Shown here in pieces: positions 23,801 to 35,504 of a stretch of DNA of 64,000 nt. The notes below the pieces were generated by a model that ran no database searches, was not told the origin of the DNA, and worked only from the letters and a program-made list of their open reading frames with translations. Source of the DNA: Liolophura sinensis (lineage: Eukaryota; Mollusca; Polyplacophora; Chitonida; Chitonidae); assembly GCF_032854445.1 (NCBI RefSeq), contig NC_088302.1, forward strand, positions 28,806,330 to 28,870,329. The letters run 5' to 3'. The translations under genes were made by a program, and so were the position numbers. Position 1 is the stretch's first letter. The number at the start of each line of letters is the position of its first letter.

Positions 23801-26800
23801 AATCGAGGCAGACATCTTGAGAATTTCATCCAATAAAACTTTTTGCTATCAGATTGTGCGGCCTAAGCTGTGACATAGCCTTTACCCATTCACTCCATGA
23901 AGTGACATATGATAACACAGAACTACTGCATAAGACATCATTTTGAGATCGTTTACAACGATTTATTTACGTGTAGCCAAAGGGCAATTTCACACAGTGT
24001 TGTGGGACAGGTTTGTATCATTTATGAACCACCCCAGATGTAAAATTAGTTGATTTACACGGTATGACAAATTATGTCAGACAGCAGCATACCGTCTCGG
24101 GCCAAAAGACATTCATCTCCCCAGTAAATCTTAGGCCTACTTAGACACGCTGTTCAAATTATACAAATACATTTTTTGTCGCTCATATTAGCGTTTAGTC
24201 AGCAAACATTTGCTAAATAACAAATGTTAGTGAAAATTTCATTAGGGATGCTGAAGTTTTGTAGGAATGAGAAGACAGCATCTCACTGGACAATGCTTAA
24301 AGTTAAATAACTCTTATGAAAAAAGATTTTTTCTCCGAATTTATTATAACTGTAGAAGTTAAATTTTGCCCTTTTTCTTTCTCGCATACAAGGAATGTTT
24401 TTTTTGTTTTTGTTTTTTAAAATATAGTAAAATTATTGAAAGGCCGTGTTCAAGCCGAGGTGCTTTCTCTGACGTGCACGATAACATGATCAGCACTGCT
24501 CTCATCTCTGAAGCCACCACAACAAAATTAAAGCATAAATCCAACAACAGTCGAATGCCTAGATCAGCCTCAGTGGTGCTTAGATTTATTTCCATTTGTG
24601 TCTGAACTGAGCATGAAATCAGTCGTACAACAATCCAATTGTAATTTTGTAAACATTCCACAGGGGTCAGAATTACCAGTACCAGAGCAACCCCTCCGGG
24701 GGCCATGACCTGAACCAGGAATACCGCGGCCATGCATCTGCAGGTTACTCGTACACTGTATAAATGATATAGGCCCAGTAGGCCTACTGAATGAACAGTT
24801 CAAGCAGTGGAAGAAGTATCCTTCTGGAATGTCAAATTTCTGAGAAAGATATTTATCCCTTGATCCGTCATCGTCAAAGTCCACAACTTTAATCTGCCAT
24901 ATACTACTACTTAGACTATTATATGGGAAATACCTTCGACATTTGAGAGCTAGAGTAAACGTGGCGTCACCTTGCTGTCAATAATGAGAGACGCGCTGAA
25001 GCTGTGACATGACTTTCACTTAAACTTTTACTGGGTTGAAAAAAAAAATCGAAAAAATATTTAACAACTGTTTAAGATTGTTTGAATGGTAGTCTTTCAG
25101 TGGACATAAACATTTGTCAATTGCCGTCTATCACTTTAAGCGCAAATGAATGTTTGAGCTCCTAAAAAGGACGTTTATCAGTCTTCTGATGTAAAAAACA
25201 AAACCGTATCCACACGAGTCCTTTGTAATGGTAAACAAAACAAAACAAAATTAAACTTTGTGAACCTTGAATTTGGAAAAAAAAATCAAATGCACAGGGT
25301 TTTCTGTTGTATTGCACTCAAGCTCCCCATTTGGTGAATTGACCATGAATAGCAATTTAAAGATAAAATGTTAAAAAGCTTGACTGACTGACAGACTGAC
25401 TGACCGACTGACTGACCAACCTACAAACACACTGAGCCAGATCTGCTTGGTCCTATTAACAAAGCTTTATCCTACCTGGACATCAACACTAACACAGTCT
25501 GGGTCAGTATTTTTTTTTTAGCAAGTCACTTCAGCCACTGATCAGATTTTGTAGCAAATGCTATTTTTCTTTAGCCATATTTCCTTAGTGGCCTTGATTT
25601 AATCTCTTGTGATCATCATCTTGTGATTGAATGGAAGCAGTATCCATGACTCTTGTAGGTCTGCATCTGTAATTCGTTTTTGTCTGCCTTGGTGTAACTG
25701 CTGGAATCAGTTTGGTCTCTTCCAGCTATATCTAGAGTTTATCAAACGTTAAAATTTATGTAATGGCACATATTCTGAACACTGAATATACTTTGGATCC
25801 CAAAAAAAAATTGTTTACTAAGTGGAAAAGTTTAAATTTTTCATGGGAGGTAACTTCATTTACAGGTGTAACTCTACCTCGATTTATCTCCCTTTTTTTA
25901 CAATTGGCGATGAAAGGCATCCCCCAAAATGCCATGATTCTCATTGGTTATTTAACAAAAATGATTTCCAAGCGTTATTTAATGTAAGTCAACTTGCAAC
26001 AATGCTGAACCCCCTTTATAGATTTCTGTCAATTAATCGCCGTACAACTGTGTTGTTGTTGTTTCGCCGAGATGATGCCGTTTGTAATGAAAGTAAGTGG
26101 ATTATTTTCATTAGAAAAATTGCAAAAAACTGCCTAAAACCCCAGAAAACTCTCAGAGTAGATTTTTTATAATGTTTGTATTTTTTCTTAAGTAAACAAC
26201 TTTTTCGCCAAAAACATTCACATTTTTTCAAATTTTATCGCCATTTCAAAAAATTGTTCTAAATTTGCGACAATGGCCAGTGCCAGCAGAAGCCTTGCTG
26301 ACACCACCATCACCACACCACGGCGCCTCTATTAGAACAGGTAATCAGATCAGTCTTACCTGAGGTGTCCAACATGCATCTCCTTGGCAACATTAGGTGA
26401 GGAGAAATCCACAACAATTCGTTTCCGTGGTCCGACATCTGGGGGTCGCACACCGTTATTGAGGAGGTCATTAATTCCTTTCCCAACGTATGACGGTGCT
26501 AAGTGGATGTTGATAAATCCAGCACCTGCTATCTCAACCTGAAACCCAGGGGAGGGGCATGAAAGACAGGATTCAAAGATGCGATGAACACTTCAGTAAA
26601 TCGTCAACAATGCGGAGGAAACTTACATTAACTAATCACTTTTCTGTACTACAGATCACAGGAGAGGAGATCAGTTGGCGAAAAATTCCAGGAAATTATA
26701 GGACATTTAATAACGTAAAGCAAAATTTCCAAATGTTGTGGATTTTATCTACTTCTGCAGGAACACATTAATCCAGAAGTGTAAACAAGTATGGAAACAG

Positions 26801-29687
26801 ATCATTTTCCAATGTGATTGATGGCTGAAATTTTTTTAACCCAGAATTCTTATGAGGCCATGGGGTCTGCCACATTAAAGCAACTGGAAACCCAATGTTG
26901 AATCACTGGTACCAACCCACAGTTGGTAAAAGGGTTAACTGGAGCTCAGGTGATGTAAGCGTTAACAGCCGCGTTATCGGCTCATAGAGATAACTTACTC
27001 CTGATTAATCAAAACTGATAACATAGAGGTGCTTTAGATCTTCTCACTGTGTGCGATTTTCTTTACTTTGAAATTCGATACCGGAGTTATACAATATCAT
27101 CAAGACAAAAATTATGCTTTTTAACATTTAAAGGAGAAGAAAACTTAAACATCAAACATATACCATTGAGAAGAGTATGCATTTCCTCGCAGGTGCATGC
27201 CATAAAAAACATTCTAATATGTACCTCAAGTTGATAAATTATAAATAAAGTCAGCGCCTAAATCCATTGTGGGCGATTCTATTTTACCTAAGAACTAGTC
27301 CTGAAGTCTTCTGTAGACCAGAATGTTGGACGTAGGTTCCGAGTTTACACAAACAAGCCGGCACTTTTATCAACTCTCATTGTCTGAGACACAACACACC
27401 CCCAGCATAAAATAGGGTGTTAAAGATGGAGGACGCGACGGACTCAGCGATTTCCGTTTTCAGGCTTTACGTGTGTGGCGAGGAAAAATCACAAAATTAT
27501 GCAACAGGCACCATCAGATAGAATAAAATGTGCTCTTTTCAGCCTATAGTGTCATTTTTTAAAGTTTTCTTCTCCTTTAAACAGACTTATCTGATGTCAT
27601 GTGTTTTTCCAATTCTCATTGAAAAGAAAAGATGAATGTGTATTTGTGGATCAAGTAAAAATTAATGTGAAAGAGAACAATGTATGGCTTTGTACTGATT
27701 TTATCATTTGTTCCTAGGAATAACTTAAAAATGACAAACACTGTAAAACTGTTCCATCTTACTTTTTGGAATATATCTGACTCTGGGAGATGATCCAAAA
27801 CTTTCTGAGCCACTTCCCTGGGAGGAATCTTCTGTCCTTGAGCCTTGAATAACTGTAAACAACCCAAACCAAACTCCACCACTTAGAAACTTGTACAAGA
27901 AAAGTAGACAATAGCTGCACAATGTCTATGTATTACAATAGCTGCAAAAGGCATGTATCAAAATAGCTGCACGATGTCTATGTATCACAACAGCTGCTGG
28001 ATGTGTGTGTATCACAAGAGCTGCACAATGTGTATCACAAGAGCTGCACAACGTCTATGTATCACAATAGCTGTACAATGTTTGTATCACAACAGCTCCA
28101 CAATGTGTGTGTATCACAATAGCTGCAAAATGCATGTATCACAATAGCTGCACGATGTCTATGTATCACAACAGCTGCAGGATGTGTGTGTATCACAAAA
28201 GCTGCACAATGTCTGTGTATCACAACAGCTGCACAATGTCTATGTATCACAATAGCTGCACAATGTCTGTATCACAACAGCTGCACAATGTGTGTGTATC
28301 ACAACAGCTGCACAATGTCTATGTATCACAACAGCTTCACAATGTCCATGTATCACAACAGCTGCACAATGTCTATGTGTCACAATAGCCCCACAATGTC
28401 TATGTATCACAACAGCTGCAAAATGCCTGTATCACAATAGCTGCACAATGTCTATGTATCACAACAGCTGCAAAATGCCTGTATCACAATAGCAGCACGA
28501 TGTCTATGTATCACAACAGCTGCACAATGTCTGTGTATCACAACAGCTGCACAATATCTGTGTATCACAACAGCTGCACAATATCTATGTATCACAACAG
28601 CTGCACAATCTATTAAAATAGCTGCACAATGTCTCTATCACAATGGCTGCACAAGAGACAAAGGGTGTATCTGCCCTCTTGACAGTTTGTTTAGTTTAGT
28701 TATTCATTTAATAGTTGAATGAACATTGCTTAATACCATACTCACGAATATTCCAATAAACAATGCAGGAGACCTGAGAGTGTGGTGTAAAACACTGACC
28801 GTTGACAAGTTACTGACACAGATGTTCAGATGTGAAACTAATCAGAACATGAGAGACTGAGTAATCTAGCAGCACATTACCTGGGCGATGTTCATGGCAC
28901 TGCTGAACTGATAGTCCCCGAACTTCTCCGTGTTTGTCTGAGTCACGCTGATGGGAGGGTTCTCCAGCTGAGGGTAGGCTGATCTCACAGCCATACCAAA
29001 CAGATCAGAGAGAGCTGTCGTGATGCTAATCATTCGGACAGATTTACCTGACTTTTCTGCTGTTAAACTCTGTGGAATAAATAAATAATGATAAATACAT
29101 AATATTAAATAATAATTATTCATTATAACTTTGTGGAAATAATGAAGTAAGGAATGTTATGATATAAACATACCTAAACTCGTCATTCATTCAAACTGAT
29201 GAGTTACATTTGTTAGTTAAACATAAGTCGTCACCAGATTTAAATTTGCTTCAAATTAGTTTTAATATCATACATTATTGAAATAAGGACAACCATACAC
29301 TAAAATTTTAACTAAATGGACAACCCATTACAACTGCACCTGGGTAAAATCAGGGATAACTTTCCACAACAAGACAGGGCCCACTTTCACAAAATCCTGA
29401 ACACATGCATATTTATGGAAATGGAGTTGTCTAAGTAATAAAAATAATGTCATATTATGATAAGAAACAGTGGATTTACAATGTTTCGAAAGTGTATGTA
29501 AAAACAACAAATGAGGACTAATAATGAAGTGAGACTTAAAGTTTCCTACCTTCTTTAGGTGACCAATCTGGTATTTTAACTTTGCATTCTCTGCCTGCAG
29601 TCTGTCCAGTTCAGGAGTAGAGAATGTTGAGTTATTGGGTTGTTTCAGCTCGTTCAGTTCCCTTTCCAATAGCTGAATTTCAGATTC
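17725..29687 (-). CDS. RARS1: Arginyl-tRNA synthetase, cytosolic (nine exons; both ends missing)
   Basis: Joins arginine to tRNA-Arg in the cytosol (class I synthetase). In animals this isoform also sits in the multi-synthetase complex through its N-terminal helix. Nine in-frame exons give about 434 residues, numbered here from the first visible exon. They cover a coiled-coil-like N-terminal stretch (1-46), the ArgRS N-terminal additional domain (about 55-160, with '[14 protein letters not shown]'), and the Rossmann catalytic domain. The catalytic domain has the HIGH-type motif HVGH (194-197), '[18 protein letters not shown]', '[15 protein letters not shown]' and 'FGVVLGED'. All exon phases agree and no frameshift is present. 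The extreme N-terminus (roughly 15-20 residues) was not found. The KMSK-equivalent segment and the whole anticodon-binding domain (about 200 residues in relatives) were also not found, although 17.7 kb lies downstream. It is transcribed divergently from the ABHD18-like gene. Confidence 0.95.
17894..17946 (-). mobile_element. SINE family A tail fragment
   Basis: Short minus-strand piece in a RARS1 intron: 'gtagtcaagaatatttcac' with degraded flanks. It is too short to date. Confidence 0.6.
18011..19437. repeat. Minisatellite, ~23-bp unit, in a RARS1 intron
   Basis: Roughly 45-50 copies of 'tgaatagcctgtatctgtca' plus 'cac', with shortened (…agtctgtatgtcac…) and lengthened (…agccttgtatttgtcac…) variants. 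The array is interrupted by a full-length SINE at 18233-18496. A block of about 206 bp starting at 18726 is repeated almost exactly from 18932, showing a recent multi-unit duplication. Confidence 0.93.
18222..18510 (-). mobile_element. SINE family A, full length, with 11-bp TSD
   Basis: The minus-strand element spans about 18233-18496 and is complete. It has the tail, the 3' block 'gattggtgttttacgccg', the core, and a tRNA-like head with box B (GTTCAAGTCC on the minus strand) and box A (TGGCTCAGTCGG), ending 'ggggcctcc'. Perfect 11-bp duplications 'ccgttacactt' lie at 18222-18232 and 18500-18510. The target was a unit of the surrounding minisatellite, so the array is older than the insertion. 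Confidence 0.93.
19781..19959 (-). CDS. RARS1: RARS1 exon: catalytic domain with [11 protein letters not shown]
   Basis: 179 bp, visible residues 339-398. It encodes '[18 protein letters not shown]' and the strongly conserved ArgRS block '[18 protein letters not shown]', ending 'YVIDAGQ'. The acceptor is 'tttcag' and the donor GTGAAT. The phase matches both neighbours. Confidence 0.96.
20018..20132 (-). mobile_element. SINE family A fragment
   Basis: Minus-strand 3' half in an intron: 'ggccagcattatggtgggag', 'gaaaccaggcagagcctg', then an expanded G run and 'cccacaaccaaccgcagg'. The head is missing. Confidence 0.8.
20379..20483 (-). CDS. RARS1: RARS1 exon: 'ERGESFYQD' segment
   Basis: 105 bp, visible residues 304-338: '[18 protein letters not shown]', then '[17 protein letters not shown]'. 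The acceptor is 'ttttgcag' and the donor GTAAGT. The first codon (E304) is completed across the splice junction. Confidence 0.95.
20892..21021 (-). CDS. RARS1: RARS1 exon: '[20 protein letters not shown]' segment
   Basis: 130 bp, visible residues 261-303, ending '[11 protein letters not shown]' plus G of a split codon. The acceptor is 'tatacag' and the donor GTGAGT. The first ~43 bp and the acceptor are also the seed of the tandem array immediately upstream in the transcript (21022-21752). Confidence 0.95.
21022..21752 (-). repeat. Exon-derived minisatellite, ~65-bp unit, in a RARS1 intron
   Basis: About ten to eleven tandem copies. On the minus strand each unit holds a splice acceptor ('tttattgatacag') followed by the first ~43 bp of the adjacent RARS1 exon (GAATCTAAAG…AAGAAGCGAGC) and a short AT-rich spacer. 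The copies lack the rest of the exon and its donor, so they are decoy acceptors. They precede the true exon in the transcript. Unit identity is high, with scattered indels in the A runs. Confidence 0.92.
21950..22133 (-). CDS. RARS1: RARS1 exon: '[16 protein letters not shown]' segment
   Basis: 184 bp, visible residues 199-260. It begins by completing R199 of HVGHLR, then '[18 protein letters not shown]', '[18 protein letters not shown]' and '[11 protein letters not shown]'. The acceptor is 'attccacag' and the donor GTAAGC. Confidence 0.97.
22134..26359 (-). other. 4.2-kb RARS1 intron
   Basis: Mostly AT-rich unique sequence. It holds the hairpin element at 22676-23130 and a short (GACT)n tract at 25380-25420. 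A minus-strand open frame at 24570-24884 starts [18 protein letters not shown] and then [11 protein letters not shown] do not recognise that frame and do not call it a gene. Confidence 0.7.
22676..23130. mobile_element. Fold-back (MITE-like) hairpin element
   Basis: Positions 22782-22885 form a long inverted repeat of about 50 bp per arm with a loop of only a few bases. The left arm 'gtgactcagtgattggatac' faces the right-arm complement 'gtgactcagtgataggatac', roughly 85-90% matched by eye. Direct copies of 'acagttgtataaaatcat' occur near 22691 and 23097, so a larger non-autonomous element of about 450 bp is possible. No transposase is seen. Confidence 0.55.
26360..26538 (-). CDS. RARS1: RARS1 exon with the HIGH-type motif
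   Basis: 179 bp, visible residues 140-198: '[20 protein letters not shown]', '[17 protein letters not shown]', '[20 protein letters not shown]', 'HL'. HVGH (194-197) is the class I ATP-binding signature. The acceptor is 'gggtttcag' and the donor GTAAGA. Confidence 0.97.
27763..27852 (-). CDS. RARS1: RARS1 exon: N-terminal domain segment
   Basis: 90 bp, phase 0-0, visible residues 110-139: '[18 protein letters not shown]', then '[12 protein letters not shown]'. The acceptor is 'tgtttacag' and the donor GTAAGA. The sequence corresponds to the '…PREIAENI…HLP…' segment of animal ArgRS. Confidence 0.95.
27911..28652. repeat. Minisatellite, ~27-bp unit, in a RARS1 intron
   Basis: About 28 copies of 'atgtatcacaacagctgcac' plus 'aatgtct', with a shorter variant (…aatgcctgtatcac…). 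Because 27 is a multiple of three, open frames run through the array in several frames. They are by-products and not genes. Confidence 0.93.
28735..28770 (-). mobile_element. SINE family A tail remnant
   Basis: Very short diverged piece ('accatactcacgaatattcc'), recognisable only by comparison with the better copies. Confidence 0.4.
28881..29069 (-). CDS. RARS1: RARS1 exon: start of the N-terminal additional domain
   Basis: 189 bp, phase 0-0, visible residues 47-109: '[20 protein letters not shown]', '[20 protein letters not shown]', ending '[15 protein letters not shown]'. The acceptor is 'ttccacag' and the donor GTAATG. Confidence 0.96.
29376..29401. mobile_element. MITE end fragment
   Basis: The sequence 'agggcccactttcacaaaat' matches the terminal inverted repeat of the element at 60955-61072 (…ttaaagtgggccc on the other strand). 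Only one end is present. Confidence 0.4.
29550..29687 (-). CDS. RARS1: RARS1 exon: N-terminal coiled-coil-like segment
   Basis: 138 bp, phase 0-0, visible residues 1-46: '[17 protein letters not shown]', '[20 protein letters not shown]', 'KYQIGHLKK'. The heptad-like leucines and charged residues fit the helix that anchors animal ArgRS to AIMP1 in the multi-synthetase complex. The acceptor (…ttcgaag) is weak and the donor is GTAGGA. The exon carrying the initiator ATG must end in phase 0 and was not located upstream. Confidence 0.9.
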
Positions 29688-32600
29688 CTTCGAATACATA
29701 AGCAGGGATGGATGAAGTGAGTCAAAATGAGACAAATAAAAGAAAAACCCCAAACAAAAATCAATACACAGAAAGTCTCAGCACTCACAATATGCGTATA
29801 GAAGAACACTAGTATAAATCTAACAGTACCTTCTATATAAAACCTCAGTATTATTTAATGTGATGATGAAACGTATGGTAACAAAAAGTGGCATTTCCAC
29901 AAATGTCATCAGTGTAGAATAATCAGCAACTTCACAGGTTCAGCAAAGTCATGGTCACAGAAACAAGATAAGGTCATCTAGTAACTGATACACCGCATAA
30001 AACTTTGTCATAACTGTCTTGATTAGCATTCAGAGTGAAAGTTTACGTCCTTCAGCAACCAGCTTGAACAACGTGAACTGGGTCAAATGACAAGTTGGAA
30101 CTTGCACAGCACTGAAACATTAATATGATCTAGGTAACACAGGGTAGGAGCAAGTAGCGATGTATAGGAAGTAAATAAAGCAATATAAAAATGTCTTCTC
30201 CACTTTCTGCATCATTATACATTCCATTGTTTTCTTTGAATCTGTTAAACAGTCACTTATAGATATATATTCACATTAAAGAACTGATTAAACTGGTTGC
30301 TGCAGCACAACTGGACTTGAACTCACAGTGACTGCATTGGTGAGAGGCTCCTAGCTGGGCCAGTGTGACGCTGTGGATTACTCTGTAGTCTGACACATTC
30401 TAATGCACTTCATTATTACCCATAGTTCTCAGAACATCAGACCATGTTGTTCATTTCTCTATTCTTTCCCATGTTACCTTTCATGTCATTCAATTTAGGG
30501 ACAACCATTTTCACCTTGTTGTCTGCTAGCGACTGCCGGTGACAAGAAAACTGCCAGGATGTGCACGGTCACAAACATGTGTATTGACATATTTAGTGCC
30601 GAGTCTTGGTTTGTTCAGTTTCATCTTAACTCAAGAATCTGTTTTGTCCTTGTAAGTAACTTATTGCTTACACTATGCTTCTTTCTGTTTTTCAATGATC
30701 TTGATGACAACATTTGCCGAAGTATTTCTGACAAGGCTTCAAGGATTTAATAATAGCCTATAATAATGAAAATTAGTCATATTCACAACAGGGTGTAAAA
30801 TTAATTGGAAAATTCTCAAACCTATATTACTAAACCCTTCAAAAATCAGGATGAGCAGCTAAGAAATTTGTTTACTTAAGCAGATAAGAAGAAAGTTTAC
30901 TGACTGTACAGGAAAGTTTGAACTTGATATAAAAATTAAGTGTTCACAGAAAAGTGGGTGTTTGTTTAAGTTATTGAGTGAGGGTATTTTTTTGTACCTT
31001 ACTAAAATGCGTCCGCAAAGTGGGTCATTACCAAACTGTTAAATTGTTGCCCTGAAGGGCTAACTGCCGCTCCATATCAGCAAAGTATACTACTTATTAT
31101 ATTTAGAGGTGTAAAGCTATCAATCTGCGTTCAAAAAATGATAATTGAATAATTATCTTAAAATCCTTGCCGGTCGCTAACAAATCCATGATCTGACAGT
31201 CAAGTGCTGAGAGCGCCTTGTTTCAGAATGTGTTAGAACATTAGAAACTGTGATAAATATTCAACAGAGTTTAAGGAATAACGCATTGTTAGCTAACACC
31301 AAAATATACCCACAGCTTTTTCAGCTCGAGACAAATATGATGCAATTTCATCTGCCATTTTCCAAACTTTCAGTGCCAACAACAACGTTGCCTGCCCGCG
31401 TGGTGATCAGTTGTAGTGGCGAGTATATAGACCACACCTGTCGATATATTTATGTATGTAAAAAAAAAAACAAAAAAAAACATTGGTGTATTATCCCTTT
31501 TTAAAACTTGAATCAGTTTTTGAAACCTTACAATGTGTATAGATTTTGTTAATGTTTCAAGAAATATATTTTCGGAATCTTGCTAACAGTGGAGGTGTTC
31601 TGGATAATAGTAGCCTTCGAAGAGTATGGTCCATAAACGTGTTGTTGAAACTAGGGCCAGCGTCAGGAGACTGATGCTCCGCACCTGGACTAACCGTCGC
31701 TTACATCAACTAAAACATGTGAACGCGGCCATAGTTTGAACCCTAAGTGTCTGCGAAGGAGGATGCGTTCAAGACATGTGTACCTGAAAATTGTAACCTT
31801 TGCTGGTCCAAACAATGAAAGCACTGGCTCGCCGTGACTATTAGTGGTGTATAGTTTTGATTTTGCGACTTTAACCTGCCACTAAGTAATATAATTAATA
31901 TAATTAGTAGGGCCTATTAGTCCCAGTTTTAATTATTTGACCAACGGCCCGTTGATTTCTTAACGGCATCGCGAGACGTTAGGTATCCCAAGCCGGCATC
32001 TTTCAGTTTTTCATTTGCCGGTCTTCAAAACAGATATCCGTATAGGCCTACCCGTCGTCAACCAACATGTACGTTCCGGGTCAATAATAGTGAAACGAAA
32101 AATCAAAACAGCGGTCAACACAAATCATCCAAAAACTAAGAAAATATATAAAATTCCACATTATCAGGCAAGTTGAATCTTGATCTCATTCAGGAAGGTT
32201 AGAGAATGCAGTACAGTCACACTGGTAACAACCGAAGATGGCAGTTGACTGCAGAGAGGAAATCTGTTGATTCATCAATTCCCAGGTTAGCCTAGACCTA
32301 CGATGTTGCTGTGAGACGGAAAGGGACTCTCCAGCATTGTGTTATTCCTTTCCTTAAGCAAGTTAATTGCTAAGCAGTGTAAAATATATAGGGCCTTTGA
32401 GAGATACGAGTTCTAGGGAGTTTCGCGCATACACCGGAAGATGGGGTTAGAATCCTGGCGGTATACGACCGGCGTACGATTCCATCCACTTATGATCAGG
32501 TATATACTGATCATCCCAATAATTGATGTACACTACTAGTAAACGAGTAACAGGCAACCTGTGTACGCACATGTAGCGGTTTTGAGTAATGTACGTGTAA

Positions 32601-33006
32601 AATGGTTATAATAGACATGTGACATACGAATAGTTAAATCAAGCTATAGACTGGGTAGTCAGCTGTGTCCAGCTTGTTAACATGTATACTTAAGTAGATT
32701 AAGTGTGAGGATCAACTTTCCGCATGTGCATTTGACTAATCAGTCAGTGTTTGAAATTAAAGAACAAGTTTATACCTGAAACCAGCAACTGTTAGTAATA
32801 GTTAAGTATACAAATAATTGTAAGTATAAATATGGTTGTTTCTCAAGTAAAAGGAGGAAGGAAAAAGGGTTTGGGGGCTGACCTCTAAGGACTCAGAGTC
32901 TGGTCATTCCCATGTTGTTATGTATAATAAACGCCTGTTGTTAACTGAGAACGCCTTGAGGAGTTTTCCTATCTACGTTAGACATGCAATGAAAGATAAA
33001 TGACGA
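29688..33006. other. Divergent intergenic region, left part
   Basis: It should contain the RARS1 first exon and promoter, which I could not place. A SINE family A head fragment (minus) lies near 30308-30356 ('acttgaactcacagtgactg'). From about 32440 the sequence has an LTR-like look: a polyadenylation-type 'gtataataaacgcc' at about 32921 and a terminal '…gttagaca'. I could not define paired LTRs. A perfect small hairpin (tgatcag gtatata ctgatca) lies at about 32494-32514. Confidence 0.45.
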
Positions 33007-33231
33007 TTACCATTCCGGTCGCAGTTTTACTAAAGACCCTAACCCGGTCTTAGTTGGTGGAGATCGAATCTTAGCATCATCTTTCATGCAGAGAGCAAAC
33101 AGGTCAGGTGCCCTGTCATCCGTCAGCTTGTGGAATCTGACAAAGATGTGAAATCTTTTGAGCCATAGTTCTGCGTCCTTATTGCCGCGACCATTGAATG
33201 AGTTCGGGACAAGACTGGCCAGAAATTCCAT
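33007..33231 (-). pseudogene. Ty3/Gypsy-type gag fragment
   Basis: A 74-residue open frame with 'SFNGRGNKDAELWLKRF' and 'HKLTDDRAPDLFALCM'. This resembles the start of the capsid-like domain of retrotransposon Gag proteins, where a tryptophan-leucine pair is followed by an aromatic-rich helix. The similarity ends at about 33050, and no protease, reverse transcriptase or integrase follows. It is a truncated relic of an LTR retrotransposon. Confidence 0.6.
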
Positions 33232-35504
33232 ACCGACGAAGGTTTTGTTTTCTTTACATTTGTTTGTCTGTTATCTTTTAGTTAATTATTACTGGGGCTA
33301 ATGTAACAGTTACATTAGTCTTGGATTAATACGATTAAATTATACATATATTCGTCAATAGCAAAAAGTTTGTGACTATATCGATTGGTGTAAGCGGCGG
33401 ACAGTTCTAGCTTGGCACTTCACTCCACTCATGCCGGTTGCAGAAACCATAAATGGGTTAAGCAGATACGGCTTCCCAGAAAGCAGACAGCAACCGTAGA
33501 AGACAAATCAAAGTCAACATATTCCGGCGTTAGGTAGTGCATTTCAGTTTCATCTTCTGTTCACTTAGATTTAGAAATGCCTTGCCATTCTTTGTGAATG
33601 TCACTGAAATCCTGTAAAGGGCTTTGATTGTGTGACAATGTTAAAGACACTTCATCTGCCACAGTAGGCCTAACAGTAACATAACATGAAGCTAAAGCGG
33701 TAAACATTCTGTTAGCCCAAAGCCAAGCTGGACGTTCCTACCGTAGCGTCCCAGTTTGTGATAGGACGCGAAAATTTTATCCTACCAAATATCTCTCTTT
33801 AAGAATTGCGGCATTAGGGAAGTGACGTTCAGCTTAGCTTTGGGCTGACATTCTGTAGGCTTACCACTATGAATATTTTAACAAGGCGGGCGTACGTGGT
33901 TATCAGCAGATTTCTGATTCACACTGACATACATAGCTAGTAAGCTGTTCCTAGCCTAAGCACGTGCCATAAAATATTGTGATGCGCAAAGCTTAGTTGC
34001 ACATTGTGTTGATCAACACATAGTGTTGGTAAATACATTTTCAGACACTACGCCAACAGTGTTGTCTGTTGCCATTTTGATCACTTGTGAGAAGGAATGA
34101 GACTGACGCGATTAGCGCCCTCTGATGACCTGAGGGAGTGAACCTAGACTTGCCTAGTGCTACTATAATAATTTCCACAGGTATTATCTCCATTTAACGA
34201 CCTTATTTTTTTGTGCGCTCACATCAATCACAAGACTTGTATGTACAACTATTAGAAGAGATGACAGCCACAGTGGGTGTAATGTCTGAAAATGTATTTA
34301 TTTTGTAAATGTGTAATGGATCATTGTTGATTCGGCAACACTCAGAACTGGTTTGTTGATTATGGGGAGCACTCAGTAGATGTCGATTTACGCGAGGCAT
34401 GTTAGGGAAGATTTAATGTGCGTGTGAAGATATGGTAAATGTGGCTTGCTGTCAATCAGACACAATCAATACAGAGAGATACAATTCGCAACTATGCAAA
34501 GCTTTGACAGTTTGAAACATTTTTTTTATATTTTCTTTTCAGTTAAAGTTTGGTTTGGTGCTACGGTAATGAACCGAGTCTGCATTTCAGTCCCGAGGGT
34601 TAACGCGTATACTGATGAGACAATATCAGCTAAAAGGCGAGATTTTTCGATACTTGCTAGACTGAATATACATTTTGCATAGCTGGGTCCGTTGACTGAA
34701 CAGCGCCGCTATCAGCTACCGTAGAATCACGTATTTTAGCCACAATAGTTCACGAGAGCCCCCACCCTGTCTTTTCCAAAGCTGCGTGAACTTGTGACAC
34801 TGAACTGAAATGCTGACTCGACTTATTCCCCAGCCTTTTAGCATGTACATGAAAGAGCAACTTTCAGTGTAGTTAATGCACATTTACAATTTGATTTTGG
34901 AGACAATTGGCCAGTTGTTCACAGATTTTCACAAAAAAGTATAATTTTAGCGGTTTACAAAGAATAATGTTTTTAGAATATTCTGGAATAAACACTTTGC
35001 AAACATGCGAAAACGGTTGAAGAATTACTGTTCTCAGTACTGTAGCAGTACATGCATAAACAACATTTAATCTTCAGTGTTCAAAAATTCTGATTACTGA
35101 TTTGAGTTTTCAAAAAAAATAAAAGTTGTTAAGTTTGTAAAGCAGTAAGTATGCTTGTGATGTCTAAGCTGGATAGGCTCTTATATTTAGGTCCCTACAC
35201 ACTTCTAGCAGGGCTTTAAATGGTGTGATGAATTTGATCTAGGCTGTAGAACCAGATTGGTAGATGTCATTTACAATGTTGTTTTAAGTAATTTTCCATG
35301 CAAAGTTTACCCCTAATAATGATAATACTGTTATTTAACACTGTAGCGAATTCTTGGGATTTTTCCCTCATTTTATTACTTGGAGGGTATTATTTGAACC
35401 CTGTTATTGTGTAATAGATCTCATTTGGCTTAAAAAGCATGCTAAGTGATCAAAGTAATTGTTGCAAAGTTACACAACCTAACAGGATTTTGATATGATT
35501 TCAG
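33232..35504. other. Divergent intergenic region, right part
   Basis: No coding sequence recognised. It presumably includes the promoter and any noncoding first exon of the ABHD18-like gene. The segment near 34060-34160 ('gacgcgattagcgccctctg') is less AT-rich than its surroundings and is a plausible start region, but nothing in it is decisive. Confidence 0.4.

Noticed and set aside
24570-24884. 104-residue minus-strand frame starting [18 protein letters not shown]
   Set aside because: It lies inside a RARS1 intron, and I could see no splice context, domain or second exon; not enough to call a gene.
28107-28492. Overlapping open frames of repeated 'YHNSCTMSM'-type peptides
   Set aside because: By-product of the 27-bp minisatellite in a RARS1 intron; open in several frames and on both strands.
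31032-31075. Possible RARS1 first exon (minus strand, MERQLALQGNNLTV with donor GTAATG)
   Set aside because: It ends in phase 2, whereas the next RARS1 exon needs phase 0, so the join would break the frame.
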